Source: Pediococcus acidilactici DSM 20284
GTDB lineage: Bacteria > Bacillota > Bacilli > Lactobacillales > Lactobacillaceae
Assembly: GCF_000146325.1 (NCBI RefSeq)
Contig: NZ_GL397067.1
Span: 1,229,660-1,293,659 of the forward strand
Length of the DNA: 64,000 nucleotides
Reading direction: 5' to 3'
Shown: one piece after another, positions 46,069-55,311 of the stretch
Layout of the letters: each line of letters opens with the position of its first letter
How positions within the stretch are numbered: the stretch's first letter is position 1
Made by a program: the position numbers and the translations under genes
The notes under the pieces: generated by a model
Seen by the model: only the letters and a program-made list of their open reading frames with translations
Told to the model about the DNA's origin: nothing
Databases searched by the model: none

Positions 46069-46680
46069 CTAACGACTTCTCCGCCTTTTTACATCCGATT
46101 CCCGCAGAGTATTGTATACAGACGTGGTGCCCACACTACACAATTCCGCTATTTTAATCACGGTTAAATCAGTCTCTTTGTATAGCTTCAATATTTTTTC
46201 CTTAACTTCCTCGCTAAGGGGTGGACGACCCAATCTCTTCCCATTCAACCTTGCCTGCGCTAAGCCTTCTTTGGTCCGTTGCCTAATACTGTTCAGCTCA
46301 AACTCGGCAAAAGACGCCAGTATCTGGTATTGTAGCACTCCAACTGGAGTGGAAGTGTCAAACTGCTCCTTAATGCTAACTACTTCAATACCGTTGCTAT
46401 TTAAATTTTCAATGATTTGGATGGCTTTACTTGAATGCCGTCCCAATCGGTCTAATTTATAAATATAAAAACGGACTTTAAATTTTTTTGCCACGTATCT
46501 TTTAGAACTTTCAATTGCTTTTAGCATTTGGTCGCGGTCATCCTTGCTTCCACTGACTTCCTCGTAAAATACCTTATCACATCCCGCCTCTTTTAATGCC
46601 CTAATTTGAAGTTCAAGACCTAAAACCTGGCGTTCGACAGTCGAAACCCTTGCATATCCAATATTTATTTCCTTCTTCAT
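46069..46680 (-). CDS. Small serine recombinase (resolvase/invertase)
   Basis: This 203-aa protein has the resolvase/invertase catalytic domain with the nucleophile Ser in IGYARVSTVERQ, the YKLDRLGR motif with its Arg, the long E-helix (GVLQYQILASFAEFELNSIRQRTKEGLAQAR), and a C-terminal helix-turn-helix after GKRLGRPP. The ATG at 46680 follows GGGGGA; the earlier TTG overlaps it. It lies between wecB and the other EPS genes, 80 bp from a pair of inverted dyads that look like its substrate. No transposase or other mobile genes are adjacent. Confidence 0.92.
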   Translation of the reverse strand: MKKEINIGYARVSTVERQVLGLELQIRALKEAGCDKVFYEEVSGSKDDRDQMLKAIESSKRYVAKKFKVRFYIYKLDRLGRHSSKAIQIIENLNSNGIEVVSIKEQFDTSTPVGVLQYQILASFAEFELNSIRQRTKEGLAQARLNGKRLGRPPLSEEVKEKILKLYKETDLTVIKIAELCSVGTTSVYNTLRESDVKRRRSR

Positions 46681-46783
46681 GGATATCTTTTCCCCCAACA
46701 CTTAGTAACATCTAGCTTTTTAAGAATGTGATATTTACATACCTTAAAAGCGTACTCACAGAAATATTAATAACCTAGAAAAT

Positions 46784-47893
46784 CTATTTAATTGTTTTGG
46801 TAATTGCATCTAAAATCCGAGTTGCTGCGTGACCATCGCCGTACGGATTTTGGGCTTGGGCCATTTCTGCGTATTTTGCCGGATCATTTAAGAGGTCACT
46901 CATTTGCTTCTTAACTGCTTGTGGATCAGTTCCCACTAATTTCAATGTTCCGGCCGCAACCCCTTCTGGCCGCTCCGTCGTGTCCCGTAGTACTAGAACC
47001 GGTTTACCTAGTGAAGGAGCCTCTTCTTGAACACCACCCGAGTCCGTCATGATTAAATAACTGCGGGCCGCAATATTATGAAAATCAAGGACATCTAACG
47101 GCGCGACCAACTTAATCCGGGGATCATTGCCCAATTCGGCTTCCGCCATTTGTTGTACCTTAGGGTTCAGGTGGACTGGGAAAATAACCTCTACGTCGGG
47201 GGTTTCATCCACTACCTGCCGGATGGCTTTGAAAACTCGTTGCATAGGCACCCCTTGGTTTTCACGACGATGCATGGTTACCAAAATAATTCGGCGATTC
47301 TCACTAATTTCTTCTAAAATTTCGTTATGGTAATCTTCGCTAACGGTGTCCTTAAGGGCATCAATTGCGGTATTTCCGGTGACAAAAATTTGATTTTCGG
47401 GGTGATTTTCTCGGAGTAAATTATCCCGACTAGTTGTGGTTGGCGCGAAGTAAAGGTCCGTCAGCACGTCCGTCATCTGGCGGTTTAATTCTTCAGGGAA
47501 TGGCGAGTACTTATTCCAAGTTCTCAATCCCGCTTCTACATGGCCTACCGGAATTTGGTGATAAAAAGCACTTAGTCCCGCAGAAAATGTAGTGGTGGTG
47601 TCCCCGTGTACCAAAATCAAATCAGGGCGGTCCTCCTGCAAAATTTTATCCATCCCCAAAAGAACCTTGCTAGTGATGCTACTTAGAGTTTGGTCCTTTT
47701 GCATAATGTTCAAATCATAATCTGGCTTAATTTTAAAAATCTGCAAGACTTGATCCAGCATTTCTCGGTGTTGTCCGGTAACTACCGTAATCGGAGCGAA
47801 CCGCTCATCGTGTGTCATCGCTTTAACTACGGGAGCCATTTTAATCGCTTCTGGACGAGTCCCGAAAATGCTCATCACTTTGATTTTCTTCAT
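46784..47893 (-). CDS. wecB: UDP-N-acetylglucosamine 2-epimerase (non-hydrolysing)
   Basis: This 369-aa enzyme interconverts UDP-GlcNAc and UDP-ManNAc. It has SIFGTRPEAIKMAPVV, VTGQHREMLDQVLQIF, VHGDTTTTFSAGLSAFY, HVEAGLRTWNKYSPFPEE, and TDSGGVQEEAPSLGKPVLVLRDTTERPEG. The ATG at 47893 has AAGGAGG upstream, preferred over the longer frame to 47917. It supplies the ManNAc donor expected for the TagA-like transferase and is the promoter-proximal gene of the cluster. Also named mnaA. Confidence 0.95.
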   Translation of the reverse strand: MKKIKVMSIFGTRPEAIKMAPVVKAMTHDERFAPITVVTGQHREMLDQVLQIFKIKPDYDLNIMQKDQTLSSITSKVLLGMDKILQEDRPDLILVHGDTTTTFSAGLSAFYHQIPVGHVEAGLRTWNKYSPFPEELNRQMTDVLTDLYFAPTTTSRDNLLRENHPENQIFVTGNTAIDALKDTVSEDYHNEILEEISENRRIILVTMHRRENQGVPMQRVFKAIRQVVDETPDVEVIFPVHLNPKVQQMAEAELGNDPRIKLVAPLDVLDFHNIAARSYLIMTDSGGVQEEAPSLGKPVLVLRDTTERPEGVAAGTLKLVGTDPQAVKKQMSDLLNDPAKYAEMAQAQNPYGDGHAATRILDAITKTIK

Positions 47894-47961
47894 AAATTTT
47901 TCCTCCTTGTTTACCAAACTTTATTATCCATCGCGAATCCCGTTCGAATACCTCGAAATGC

Positions 47962-48000
47962 TATATAAAAAAGCCACCAATCTAAATTAGTTAGCGGTTT
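47962..48000 (-). terminator. Terminator-like hairpin in the EPS leader (possible attenuator)
   Basis: On the minus strand CCGCTAA pairs with TTGGTGG (two wobbles), followed by TTTTTT. It lies between the predicted promoter and wecB, so it either attenuates the operon or ends a short transcript. Confidence 0.5.
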
Positions 48001-48048
48001 CATCACAGTATTAAGAGGCAAAAAAGTACAGCCGAGATTGCTTTTAGC

Positions 48049-48077
48049 ATAGTAGCATGACTTATAGCTTTTTACAA
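48049..48077 (-). promoter_or_regulatory. Predicted promoter of the EPS/wecB transcript
   Basis: On the minus strand TTGTAA and TACTAT are separated by 17 bp, giving a leader of about 145 nt before the wecB start. Confidence 0.6.
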
Positions 48078-48542
48078 ACATAACTATAACGCGATTTTTA
48101 GTACAAAAAATGAATGATATTAAACAAATTCATTGGTAAGTGTTTTACTCACTTAATTTACACCAAAAACCTGCTCGTGAACGTTAAACTTTATTATTTT
48201 TTGAAATTTAGAAATTTTTTTAGTTTTAATTTCCCTTTGCTATAAAATAAAACTAATGCAATTAATTGTTATTAATTAATGTGAACTCTCATAAAATAAT
48301 AAAAATAAATTTCTGCCTCTTTTTAATTACTCTCTCCGTATTCCTAATAATTCAGCTGTTGTATTAAAACAAGATAATTTTTCACTCTGCTTTAACACTC
48401 TATAAAGATCCTAGAATACAAATTAACTAAGTTAACTTGAATAATTATTTAAGTAGTAAATGTGCGCTATTATTTTCCAGCCAAAACATTTGTTATAGAT
48501 ACTTTCTTAAAGAGATTAATTTCTAATAGTTCAAAAAACAAT

Positions 48543-48575
48543 AAAAAAGGAGAATACTCAAAAAAGCATTCTCCG
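48543..48575 (-). terminator. Terminator of htrA and the wal operon
   Basis: GGAGAAT and ATTCTCC form a stem around a 12-nt loop. On the minus strand six T follow. Confidence 0.85.
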
Positions 48576-48589
48576 TTCATCAATTTTAT

Positions 48590-49813
48590 CTAATTAGTAC
48601 TTGCTGTTTTAGTTAATTTAACGTCCGTAGTCTTGTATTTTCCGCTATGGTAGTAACCGATCTTAACGGTATCGCCAACCTTATGCTTGTATAGCGCTTC
48701 GCGAAGTTCGGCCGTATCCTTGATTGATTTTCCATCAACCTTCGTCACCACATCGTACTTCTTCAAGCCCGCAGTCTTTGCCGGACCTGAATCTACCGAC
48801 ATGATTACCGATCCGCCCGTTACGCTGCTAGGCAATTTTAAAATTGATTTTTGTTGATCTGAAGAGATTGCCGTTAAATCTACCAACGTTACTCCTAGCG
48901 CCGGACGATTAATTTTACCGTTCTTCACTAATTCGTCGATTACAGAAACCACTTCGTTAGATGGAATGGCGAAGCCCATCCCCTCTACCGAAGTTGAGCT
49001 ACCGCTTGAAGAAAGCTTCATCGAATTAATTCCAATGACTTGACCCGCCAAGTTAATTAACGGACCACCAGAGTTACCAGCGTTAATTGCAGCGTCAGTT
49101 TGAATAACCGTTGCTTCGCCAGTACCTTGGCCATTGCTATTTGACGTTTCAATGGTCCGCTTCTTCGCTGAAATGATTCCTTGCGTCAAGGAAGTTGCGT
49201 ATTCCGAACCTAGTGGTGAACCAATTGCCAACGCAGTCTCTCCGACTTTAATGTTGTCAGAATCACCAAAACTTGCCACGGTGGTTACCGGAGCAGAGTT
49301 AATCTTGAGGACTGCTAGGTCGGTTACGCTATCAGTTCCCACAATTTTAGCGGGTAGCTTCTTTCCATTGCTCATGATAACTTCAAGCGAATTTGAACCG
49401 CTGACCACGTGGTTATTCGTAACGATGTACGCGGTGTCGCCACTCTTCTTATAAATTACCCCAGACCCTTCCGAAGCCGTTTGAAGCTTATCAGAAGAAG
49501 ACTTGCTTGACGAGGACTCACTGCCCCCAAAAATTGAGTTTAAAATATTGTCGGTGTCGCCCGTATTTTCTTTTTGCAAATTAATTACGGAAACTACGGA
49601 ATCCTTTACCGTAGAAAATGCTTTTGAAGATTGACTGCTAACGTTAACCTTCACGTTGCTTGTCTGGGTTTCCCCTGATTTATTTGAACCAGTTGGAACC
49701 GCCGTAGTGGTGGCTTCCATTCGATTTTGTACAAAGCTCGCCCCACCATACGCAACTCCACCGCCAAGCAAACCTGCAATGGCAGCCGTGATAATAATTT
49801 TATTATTTTTCAT
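48590..49813 (-). CDS. htrA: HtrA-like membrane-anchored serine protease
   Basis: This 407-aa protein has an N-terminal membrane anchor, a Ser/Thr-rich linker, a trypsin-like domain with the catalytic triad (His in VTNNHVVSG, Asp in VTDLAVLKI, Ser in AGNSGGPL), and a C-terminal PDZ domain (about 310-395). It degrades misfolded exported proteins. The gene follows walJ in the wal operon as usual. The nearest good ribosome site (GGAGG) is about 22 nt before the ATG, unusually far, and I find no better in-frame start. Confidence 0.94.
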   Translation of the reverse strand: MKNNKIIITAAIAGLLGGGVAYGGASFVQNRMEATTTAVPTGSNKSGETQTSNVKVNVSSQSSKAFSTVKDSVVSVINLQKENTGDTDNILNSIFGGSESSSSKSSSDKLQTASEGSGVIYKKSGDTAYIVTNNHVVSGSNSLEVIMSNGKKLPAKIVGTDSVTDLAVLKINSAPVTTVASFGDSDNIKVGETALAIGSPLGSEYATSLTQGIISAKKRTIETSNSNGQGTGEATVIQTDAAINAGNSGGPLINLAGQVIGINSMKLSSSGSSTSVEGMGFAIPSNEVVSVIDELVKNGKINRPALGVTLVDLTAISSDQQKSILKLPSSVTGGSVIMSVDSGPAKTAGLKKYDVVTKVDGKSIKDTAELREALYKHKVGDTVKIGYYHSGKYKTTDVKLTKTASTN

Positions 49814-49930
49814 AACACGTCGCGGATTCCCGCTCCCTCCTCATACAATATTCCCGTTACGGCCTATTATAGCCTGTAATTTATGTTATTTGTATGAATT
49901 TACTCGATAAATTTCCTAAAAGGTTAAAAA

Positions 49931-50734
49931 TTAGATTAAAGCCAGCGGGTCCGCTTTTTCATGGTCCGTATCTAGAATTTCAAAATCGTGGCCAACTGCT
50001 AAATCATGGTTTTGCATCATGGAACTCACCGTTAAATGGGCCAACTCCTTCATGTTGTTATGCAAACTCAAGTGACCTAAGTAAATTTTCTTAGTACGGT
50101 TGCCAATTACATCCATGAGCGCGTTGGCACCGTCTTCGTTGGATAAATGACCGTGATCGCCCATGATTCGTTGCTTAAGGGGCCACGGGTACCCGCCCAT
50201 CCGCAACATTTCCGTATCGTGATTTACTTCAAACAAGTAGCCGTCGGCATTGCGAATTGTGCCCGCAACCCGGTCCGACACGTATCCCGTATCCGTTAAT
50301 ATCACGAACGATTTTCCCGCGTGATGAAATTCGTAAAATTGCGGTTCGGCAGCGTCATGTGACACCGCAAAACTTTCAATATCCAAGTCATCCAAAGACT
50401 TAGTCGTATTGGGATCAAAAATGTACTTTTGTTCGGTAGGAATTTTACCGACCTTATTTTTAATGGCATCCCAAGTTCCCCGGTTTGCGTAAACGTTGAT
50501 CCCGTACTTTCGAGCTAACACCCCGACACTTTGAATGTGATCAGAATGTTCGTGAGTGACAAATAAGGAGTCCACCTCATGAATATCCCGACCGACACTT
50601 TCCATTAACCCGGCAATTTTCTTGCCGCTCAAGCCTGCATCTACCAGCACCTTATGTTCGGGTGTTTCAATGTAGGTAACGTTTCCGGTGCTTCCACTGG
50701 AAAGCACGCTAACTTTCAAACCCTCTTCGCTCAT
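49931..50734 (-). CDS. walJ: MBL-fold hydrolase WalJ (YycJ)
   Basis: This 267-aa metallo-beta-lactamase-fold protein has the metal-binding THEHSDHIQSVG near residue 58, SGSTGNVTYIET at the N-terminus, and VNHDTEMLRMGGYPW later. YycJ/WalJ is the conserved partner of the walRK operon, thought to be a nuclease linked to DNA replication and repair. It starts 43 bp after walI. Confidence 0.92.
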   Translation of the reverse strand: MSEEGLKVSVLSSGSTGNVTYIETPEHKVLVDAGLSGKKIAGLMESVGRDIHEVDSLFVTHEHSDHIQSVGVLARKYGINVYANRGTWDAIKNKVGKIPTEQKYIFDPNTTKSLDDLDIESFAVSHDAAEPQFYEFHHAGKSFVILTDTGYVSDRVAGTIRNADGYLFEVNHDTEMLRMGGYPWPLKQRIMGDHGHLSNEDGANALMDVIGNRTKKIYLGHLSLHNNMKELAHLTVSSMMQNHDLAVGHDFEILDTDHEKADPLALI

Positions 50735-50776
50735 CTTGTGACCTTCCTACTTAAAATTTAATCCATTAACAATAAT

Positions 50777-51691
50777 TTATGCGTTCGTACTATTTGTTGA
50801 TGCAGTACCGTCCTCTGCAGATCCAGTACTCATGCCGCTCGCATCCGCAGCTGCTGCTTTATCCGTGGTTTTAGCCTTCTTTACTGGGGTTTGTCCGTCT
50901 TTTTTGATCAACACTCCCGAAAAGGCATTAATTCGTTTAACTTCAATATTAGCACTATTTTTGTTTTTGATCCCAATTACCCAAGTAGGCACGTAAACTG
51001 CACCTTCATCAGTGCTTAGCAACCTCGTGTATCCCAAATTAGCCCACTCAATTTTGGAACTATTTGGAATTTCGTTGTATTGGTAAAGCAGGGTGACCGC
51101 CCGCGATTGGCTAATCAATTCGCTTTCTTCACGAAGCTGTTTTTTAGCTACCAAATGACCTTGCACGTAGCCGGTAACTTGATTACTGGTATTTACGTAA
51201 AAAATAAGCTGGCCGTCCTTAGAATATACCGGGCGCTGGTCAATCATCTGCGTGTAAACCACTTGCGTATCGCTGCTTAAGTTCGCATTATACTGATACT
51301 GCGTGCCAGCAATTACGTTTTCCCGATCCTTTAAAAAGCGGTCTAAAGCCTTCTGGGGATCTTGGGGATCGATGGTAAATGGATCGGTGATCGTGCTATA
51401 CAACTTATTATCAACCACGCGCGCATTTTGCCCAGTAAGGTGCTTAATGTCGCCCTTGAGGGAAGTGTCCACTTTGCTTTGGGCGTAATACCCTTCCTTT
51501 TTCTTGTTAGAAAGTGGCATATACGTGATCTGGTCGTTACGCATCTCTTTTAAAATGGACGTGCTCGCACTAGTATTTGACGACGTAACCGTGCCCGATT
51601 CCATTTGGTATTGCCAGTAGGAACCGAATAAATAGGCGTTTAAGATGGCAAAAACCACGATGAAGATTACTTCAATTCTCTTAAAATCCAT
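50777..51691 (-). CDS. walI: WalI (YycI) regulatory membrane protein
   Basis: This 304-aa protein has one N-terminal membrane segment (RIEVIFIVVFAILNAYLF) and an extracellular YycI-type domain (about 50-265), then an Ala/Thr/Lys-rich tail of about 40 residues that is longer than usual. With WalH it modulates the WalK sensor kinase in the membrane. An AAGGAGG site precedes the ATG, 11 bp after walH. Confidence 0.88.
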   Translation of the reverse strand: MDFKRIEVIFIVVFAILNAYLFGSYWQYQMESGTVTSSNTSASTSILKEMRNDQITYMPLSNKKKEGYYAQSKVDTSLKGDIKHLTGQNARVVDNKLYSTITDPFTIDPQDPQKALDRFLKDRENVIAGTQYQYNANLSSDTQVVYTQMIDQRPVYSKDGQLIFYVNTSNQVTGYVQGHLVAKKQLREESELISQSRAVTLLYQYNEIPNSSKIEWANLGYTRLLSTDEGAVYVPTWVIGIKNKNSANIEVKRINAFSGVLIKKDGQTPVKKAKTTDKAAAADASGMSTGSAEDGTASTNSTNA

Positions 51692-51702
51692 TTCGTTCCT
51701 CC

Positions 51703-52998
51703 TTAGCTAGCCAAATTTTGGTAGGCCGTCCATTCACCACGATAATTAACGTACCACGTTGGTTCCAGTTCTATCGTCGTGTTGGCTGCTACTTTACCTG
51801 CCCATTGATACCCAATTTCAATGTCTTTGATATCTTTAGGGTTAATTCCTTGGTAACTAAGCTGATTTAGTACTTCTTCAGTCGTAGGCAGCTGTTTGGT
51901 ACCTCCCTTAGAAGGAACTGGCACCTGTAAGTTGTAAATTGAAAAGGACGTTGTCAGTTCGTTGGATTGTCGGGCAACCTTAATCGTGCCTAAACCATCT
52001 TCATTGAAAATCGGGAACCCGGCGACGTAATCGCGGAATTCCGCCTGCCGTTTAGCCAATTGGAAATCAAAGTAACGCACGTTGGTATCAGCTTGCACTC
52101 CCAGTTGTTTCATCTGCAAGAAACTCTTCTCGATATTATCATTCAGGCTATTTCCGCCACCATTTCCGCCCGCATTATTAAAGGTTACCTGACCATTATT
52201 ACGGACAAGGAGGCGTTTTGTGTTGTCGTTAGTCACGTACACCACTCCGTCCTTGGTCTTTTTGGTATCAATTGAGTCAGCATCCGTGTTGGTCAATAAG
52301 TTGGCCGTAAATACGCTGCTGCTTTCCTCGTTAATCAAAAAGCTGTTGTATGGTACCGCAGGGGCCTTATAGTAATCGTTGATCAGCCGATGATTCATGA
52401 CCGTTTCTTTAACTGCATAAACCTGGTCATTTCCCTGCACTAGTTGTCGTAAATTCTTTAAGTTCTGCCTGCTGACTTTAATTTGATAAACGTCGTAAGT
52501 TTTATCATTAAGCAAGAAAAACTCGTTTCGTTTATCTAGATTAATCACCACTTGGCTAATTTCATAATTGGAATTTAACTTCTGATCGTAAACTCCATTG
52601 AAAATTTGCGTGGTAATGTTGCTAGGATATTTCAGCATTACGCTACGATCCATGGTGGCGTAATCCATAAACCGTTCCTTATTGCCACGTGATACTCGCG
52701 TGGAACTTTCCAAACGCCATTTACTAATCTCGGCCACGGTCATTTTTGGTAAATTTTTCTTAGAATTATTAATTAATTGTTGTTTGTCACGATTGGTGTA
52801 AATAATTTGAGTAGGCAAAATTACGTCGCTCATGTCCCGTTTAACTTGGTTGGACTGAACTTTTTCGTTTGCAATATGGTGTGAGCCACCGTAACGAGCC
52901 GGATTCGTCCAAATTAACCACGAAAGGCTAATGCTCATAATCGCTAAAATTGCTAAAAGCGCGTGGCGAATAATGCGCCGGGTCTTCGTATCCTTCAT
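51703..52998 (-). CDS. walH: WalH (YycH) regulatory membrane protein
   Basis: This 431-aa protein has one N-terminal membrane segment (HALLAILAIMSISLSWLIW) and a long extracellular YycH domain. It pairs with WalI to tune WalK. The ATG at 52998 shares one base with the walK stop (TAATG), showing translational coupling; the longer frame start at 53007 lies inside walK. Confidence 0.88.
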   Translation of the reverse strand: MKDTKTRRIIRHALLAILAIMSISLSWLIWTNPARYGGSHHIANEKVQSNQVKRDMSDVILPTQIIYTNRDKQQLINNSKKNLPKMTVAEISKWRLESSTRVSRGNKERFMDYATMDRSVMLKYPSNITTQIFNGVYDQKLNSNYEISQVVINLDKRNEFFLLNDKTYDVYQIKVSRQNLKNLRQLVQGNDQVYAVKETVMNHRLINDYYKAPAVPYNSFLINEESSSVFTANLLTNTDADSIDTKKTKDGVVYVTNDNTKRLLVRNNGQVTFNNAGGNGGGNSLNDNIEKSFLQMKQLGVQADTNVRYFDFQLAKRQAEFRDYVAGFPIFNEDGLGTIKVARQSNELTTSFSIYNLQVPVPSKGGTKQLPTTEEVLNQLSYQGINPKDIKDIEIGYQWAGKVAANTTIELEPTWYVNYRGEWTAYQNLAS

Positions 52999-54845
52999 TA
53001 TTCCCAAGCATCCCCTTCCTCAAACGGTTCGTACGGTAGCGAAATGTAGAAGGTCGAACCTTCACCTTCACGACTTTCTACCCAAATCCGGCCACCGTGC
53101 ATTTGGACCACTTCCTTGGAAATTGCTAGACCTAGTCCAGTACCGCCTTGCGCTCTAGACCGTGCTTTATCAACCCGATAAAAACGGTCAAAGACGTGAC
53201 TAATCGCTTCTTTTGGAATTCCAAGTCCTTGGTCAGTAATGCTCATGATTACGTGGTTATGGGTCTCAACCAGCCGACAAGTGATTACCCCGCCATCCGG
53301 AGAATACTTGATGGCGTTATTCATAATGTTATCCAGCACTTGTTGAATTTTATCCGTATCCACTTCAACCCAGATATCGCGCCGGGTGAAATCCCGTTTG
53401 ATGGTGTAATTTTTCTCCGATTTTTCCCCATTCTTCAAAATCATATCAAAACGATCCAGAATATGGTTAAACAACTCGTTTAAATTAACGTATTCTTTAT
53501 CTAACCGCGCCGTCCCCAAGTCCATTCGGGACAGATTTAGCAGGTCGTTAATCATCCGCATCATCCGGTCGGTTTCTTCTTGGGTAACTTTCAAGAAGTT
53601 TGGCGCGACGTTCGGATCCTTCCAAGCCCCATCGACAAGTGCTTCAATGTAGCTCTTCATGCTGGTCAGCGGAGTCCGTAACTCATGTGAAACGTTAGAT
53701 ACGAAACGTTTCCGGTCTTGGTCAATTTTTTGTTGTTCAGTAACGTCATGAAGCACGCAAACTAACCCGCTAATAAACCCGGATTCCCGTTGAATCAGGG
53801 CAAAGGAGGCGTGCAAAATCAAATCCTGTTCATCGTTAGACAAATCTAACACTTCGGGATCTTGATTTTCCAGTAAATCACGCAGCGTTACCGAACCACG
53901 TAAGTCTAAAATGTCTAAAATTGACTTGCCCACAATTTGGTCGTTTTCCAAATTCAAAAAGTCCGTTGCCATTTCGTTGACGATCGTTATTCGGCCCCGT
54001 CGATCCGTCGCCAGCACCCCGTCGGTCATATAACCCAAGACCGAGTCTAACCGCCGTCGTTCTGATTCAGTTAATTCTTGCGATTCTTCAACCCGAACCG
54101 ACAAGTCGTTAACGGCCGCGGCAAGTTGGCCAAGTTCATCGTCACCGTAAATCTGAACTTGTCCGGAGTAATCTCCCCGGGCAATTTGCATGGTCCGTTG
54201 CCGCATCTCTTCAATTGGTCGCGTAATCGCCCGCGCAATTAAAACCGCAAGGAAAAGGCCAATCGTAATCGCAATTAGAGCCGCCACCACGAAAATAAGC
54301 GTAATGTTATTCACGTTTTGGTAAACCGACTCTAAGTTGGCCCGAATGTAAACAACACCCGTCAAATTATTGGTGGCTCCCGACGTGTTAATGAGGGGAA
54401 CAACCGAAATAAAGTAACGCGTGTTATTCGTTTTATTATAAGAAATTTGTTGGTAACTGCGGGTGTTATAAATAACGTCCTTGACGTTCCGGTCGGTAGT
54501 TTTTTGTCCGACCATGCTTCGATCGGCATTATTACTAGTCCCGCGAATAACTCCCTTAGCATCAATTACCCGAATTTCCGTAATATTCTGGTTATTAATA
54601 TTGCCAATAATGTCCGCGATTTGGTCATTCGCCTTTTTCGTGTTGCTGCGCTCAAGCTGCGCACTAATTTCATTTTCCACGTACGGTTGGAGTTGGACTT
54701 GCGACTTGAACTGGCTTAAGTTTTGCGTCTCTAATTGACGCACAAAAATAACTCCAACGACTTCCAACGTTACCACCAGCAACATTGCAAACACTAGAGC
54801 TATTTTAAAATTGATTGATCTAAAAAAATTTGTTCGCTTATTCAT
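52998..54845 (-). CDS. walK: Sensor histidine kinase WalK
   Basis: This 615-aa kinase has two membrane segments (about 12-30 and 182-204) around an extracellular sensor domain, then HAMP, a PAS domain (about 270-370), the phospho-acceptor His in FVSNVSHELRTPLTSMKS, and the ATPase N, G1 and G2 boxes (NIMNNAIKYS, DQGLGIPKE, GGTGLGLAIS). It senses cell-wall state and phosphorylates WalR. In most Firmicutes it lies directly behind walR; here 466 bp with repeat block C intervene. Confidence 0.96.
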   Translation of the reverse strand: MNKRTNFFRSINFKIALVFAMLLVVTLEVVGVIFVRQLETQNLSQFKSQVQLQPYVENEISAQLERSNTKKANDQIADIIGNINNQNITEIRVIDAKGVIRGTSNNADRSMVGQKTTDRNVKDVIYNTRSYQQISYNKTNNTRYFISVVPLINTSGATNNLTGVVYIRANLESVYQNVNNITLIFVVAALIAITIGLFLAVLIARAITRPIEEMRQRTMQIARGDYSGQVQIYGDDELGQLAAAVNDLSVRVEESQELTESERRRLDSVLGYMTDGVLATDRRGRITIVNEMATDFLNLENDQIVGKSILDILDLRGSVTLRDLLENQDPEVLDLSNDEQDLILHASFALIQRESGFISGLVCVLHDVTEQQKIDQDRKRFVSNVSHELRTPLTSMKSYIEALVDGAWKDPNVAPNFLKVTQEETDRMMRMINDLLNLSRMDLGTARLDKEYVNLNELFNHILDRFDMILKNGEKSEKNYTIKRDFTRRDIWVEVDTDKIQQVLDNIMNNAIKYSPDGGVITCRLVETHNHVIMSITDQGLGIPKEAISHVFDRFYRVDKARSRAQGGTGLGLAISKEVVQMHGGRIWVESREGEGSTFYISLPYEPFEEGDAWE

Positions 54846-55311
54846 TTAAACTCCCCGAGTTCTAACTAATTGATTAGTTAAGGAAACAAATCGGCAATTG
54901 CGTGCCTAAAAGAGGCCAGCCTGCTTAGCCATGGGGATTCTTACCGAACTCCGGTAACTAAGTTTTACTGGTCAAATGTTATTAATCGTGATGTGCGTTA
55001 GCAACCGTTTAGTTGGCGTTTGAGTCGTTCGCTGAGTCAGGTCAGGCATCATAACTCGTTCCATAGTTAAATGGGCGCTACTTCCACTTACATTGCGATG
55101 GTGCAGCGACCGATATTTTTCTGTTAAATTAGTTGAAATGAGTTTTGCAACCCGATTTCTTGCGGTTAACTAAATTTCGCTGCTGCATAGCCGAAACATG
55201 TTCAAGTCTCCCAGCCTTCTGCAGTTAACCAAATTTTAGACCCAATCGCTGGTCGCGATTAAGTCTAAAATCCAGTTAATCCTCAAAGACTACCCGGGAG
55301 AATTGAACACT
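54846..55311. other. Unusual 466-bp gap between walR and walK
   Basis: The walR-proximal 150 bp are repeat block C. The remaining roughly 300 bp have no recognised gene. A 60-codon open stretch on the minus strand (54972 to about 55160) lacks a ribosome site and a recognisable product. A weak GGGGAG site lies before walK. Confidence 0.6.

Larger units (their letters stand above)
47894..48589. other. Long AT-rich region with EPS promoter and leader
   Basis: These 696 bp separate htrA from wecB. They hold the htrA terminator (48543-48575), a good minus-strand promoter (48049-48077) and a terminator-like hairpin in the leader (47962-48000). The remainder is very AT-rich with many stops in all frames; I see no gene. 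Confidence 0.6.

Noticed and set aside
45853..46680. Serine recombinase as part of a transposon or resolvase/res system
   Set aside because: No transposase is nearby, and the adjacent sites are two inverted dyads rather than a directly repeated three-part res site. Invertase is preferred, though not proven.
48080..48540. Possible small genes in the AT-rich stretch between wecB and htrA
   Set aside because: All frames are interrupted often and no start with a ribosome site leads to a protein-like sequence.
54972..55160. A 60-codon open stretch on the minus strand between walR and walK
   Set aside because: It has no ribosome site, no recognisable product and partly overlaps the repeat flank. 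It is not called as a gene.
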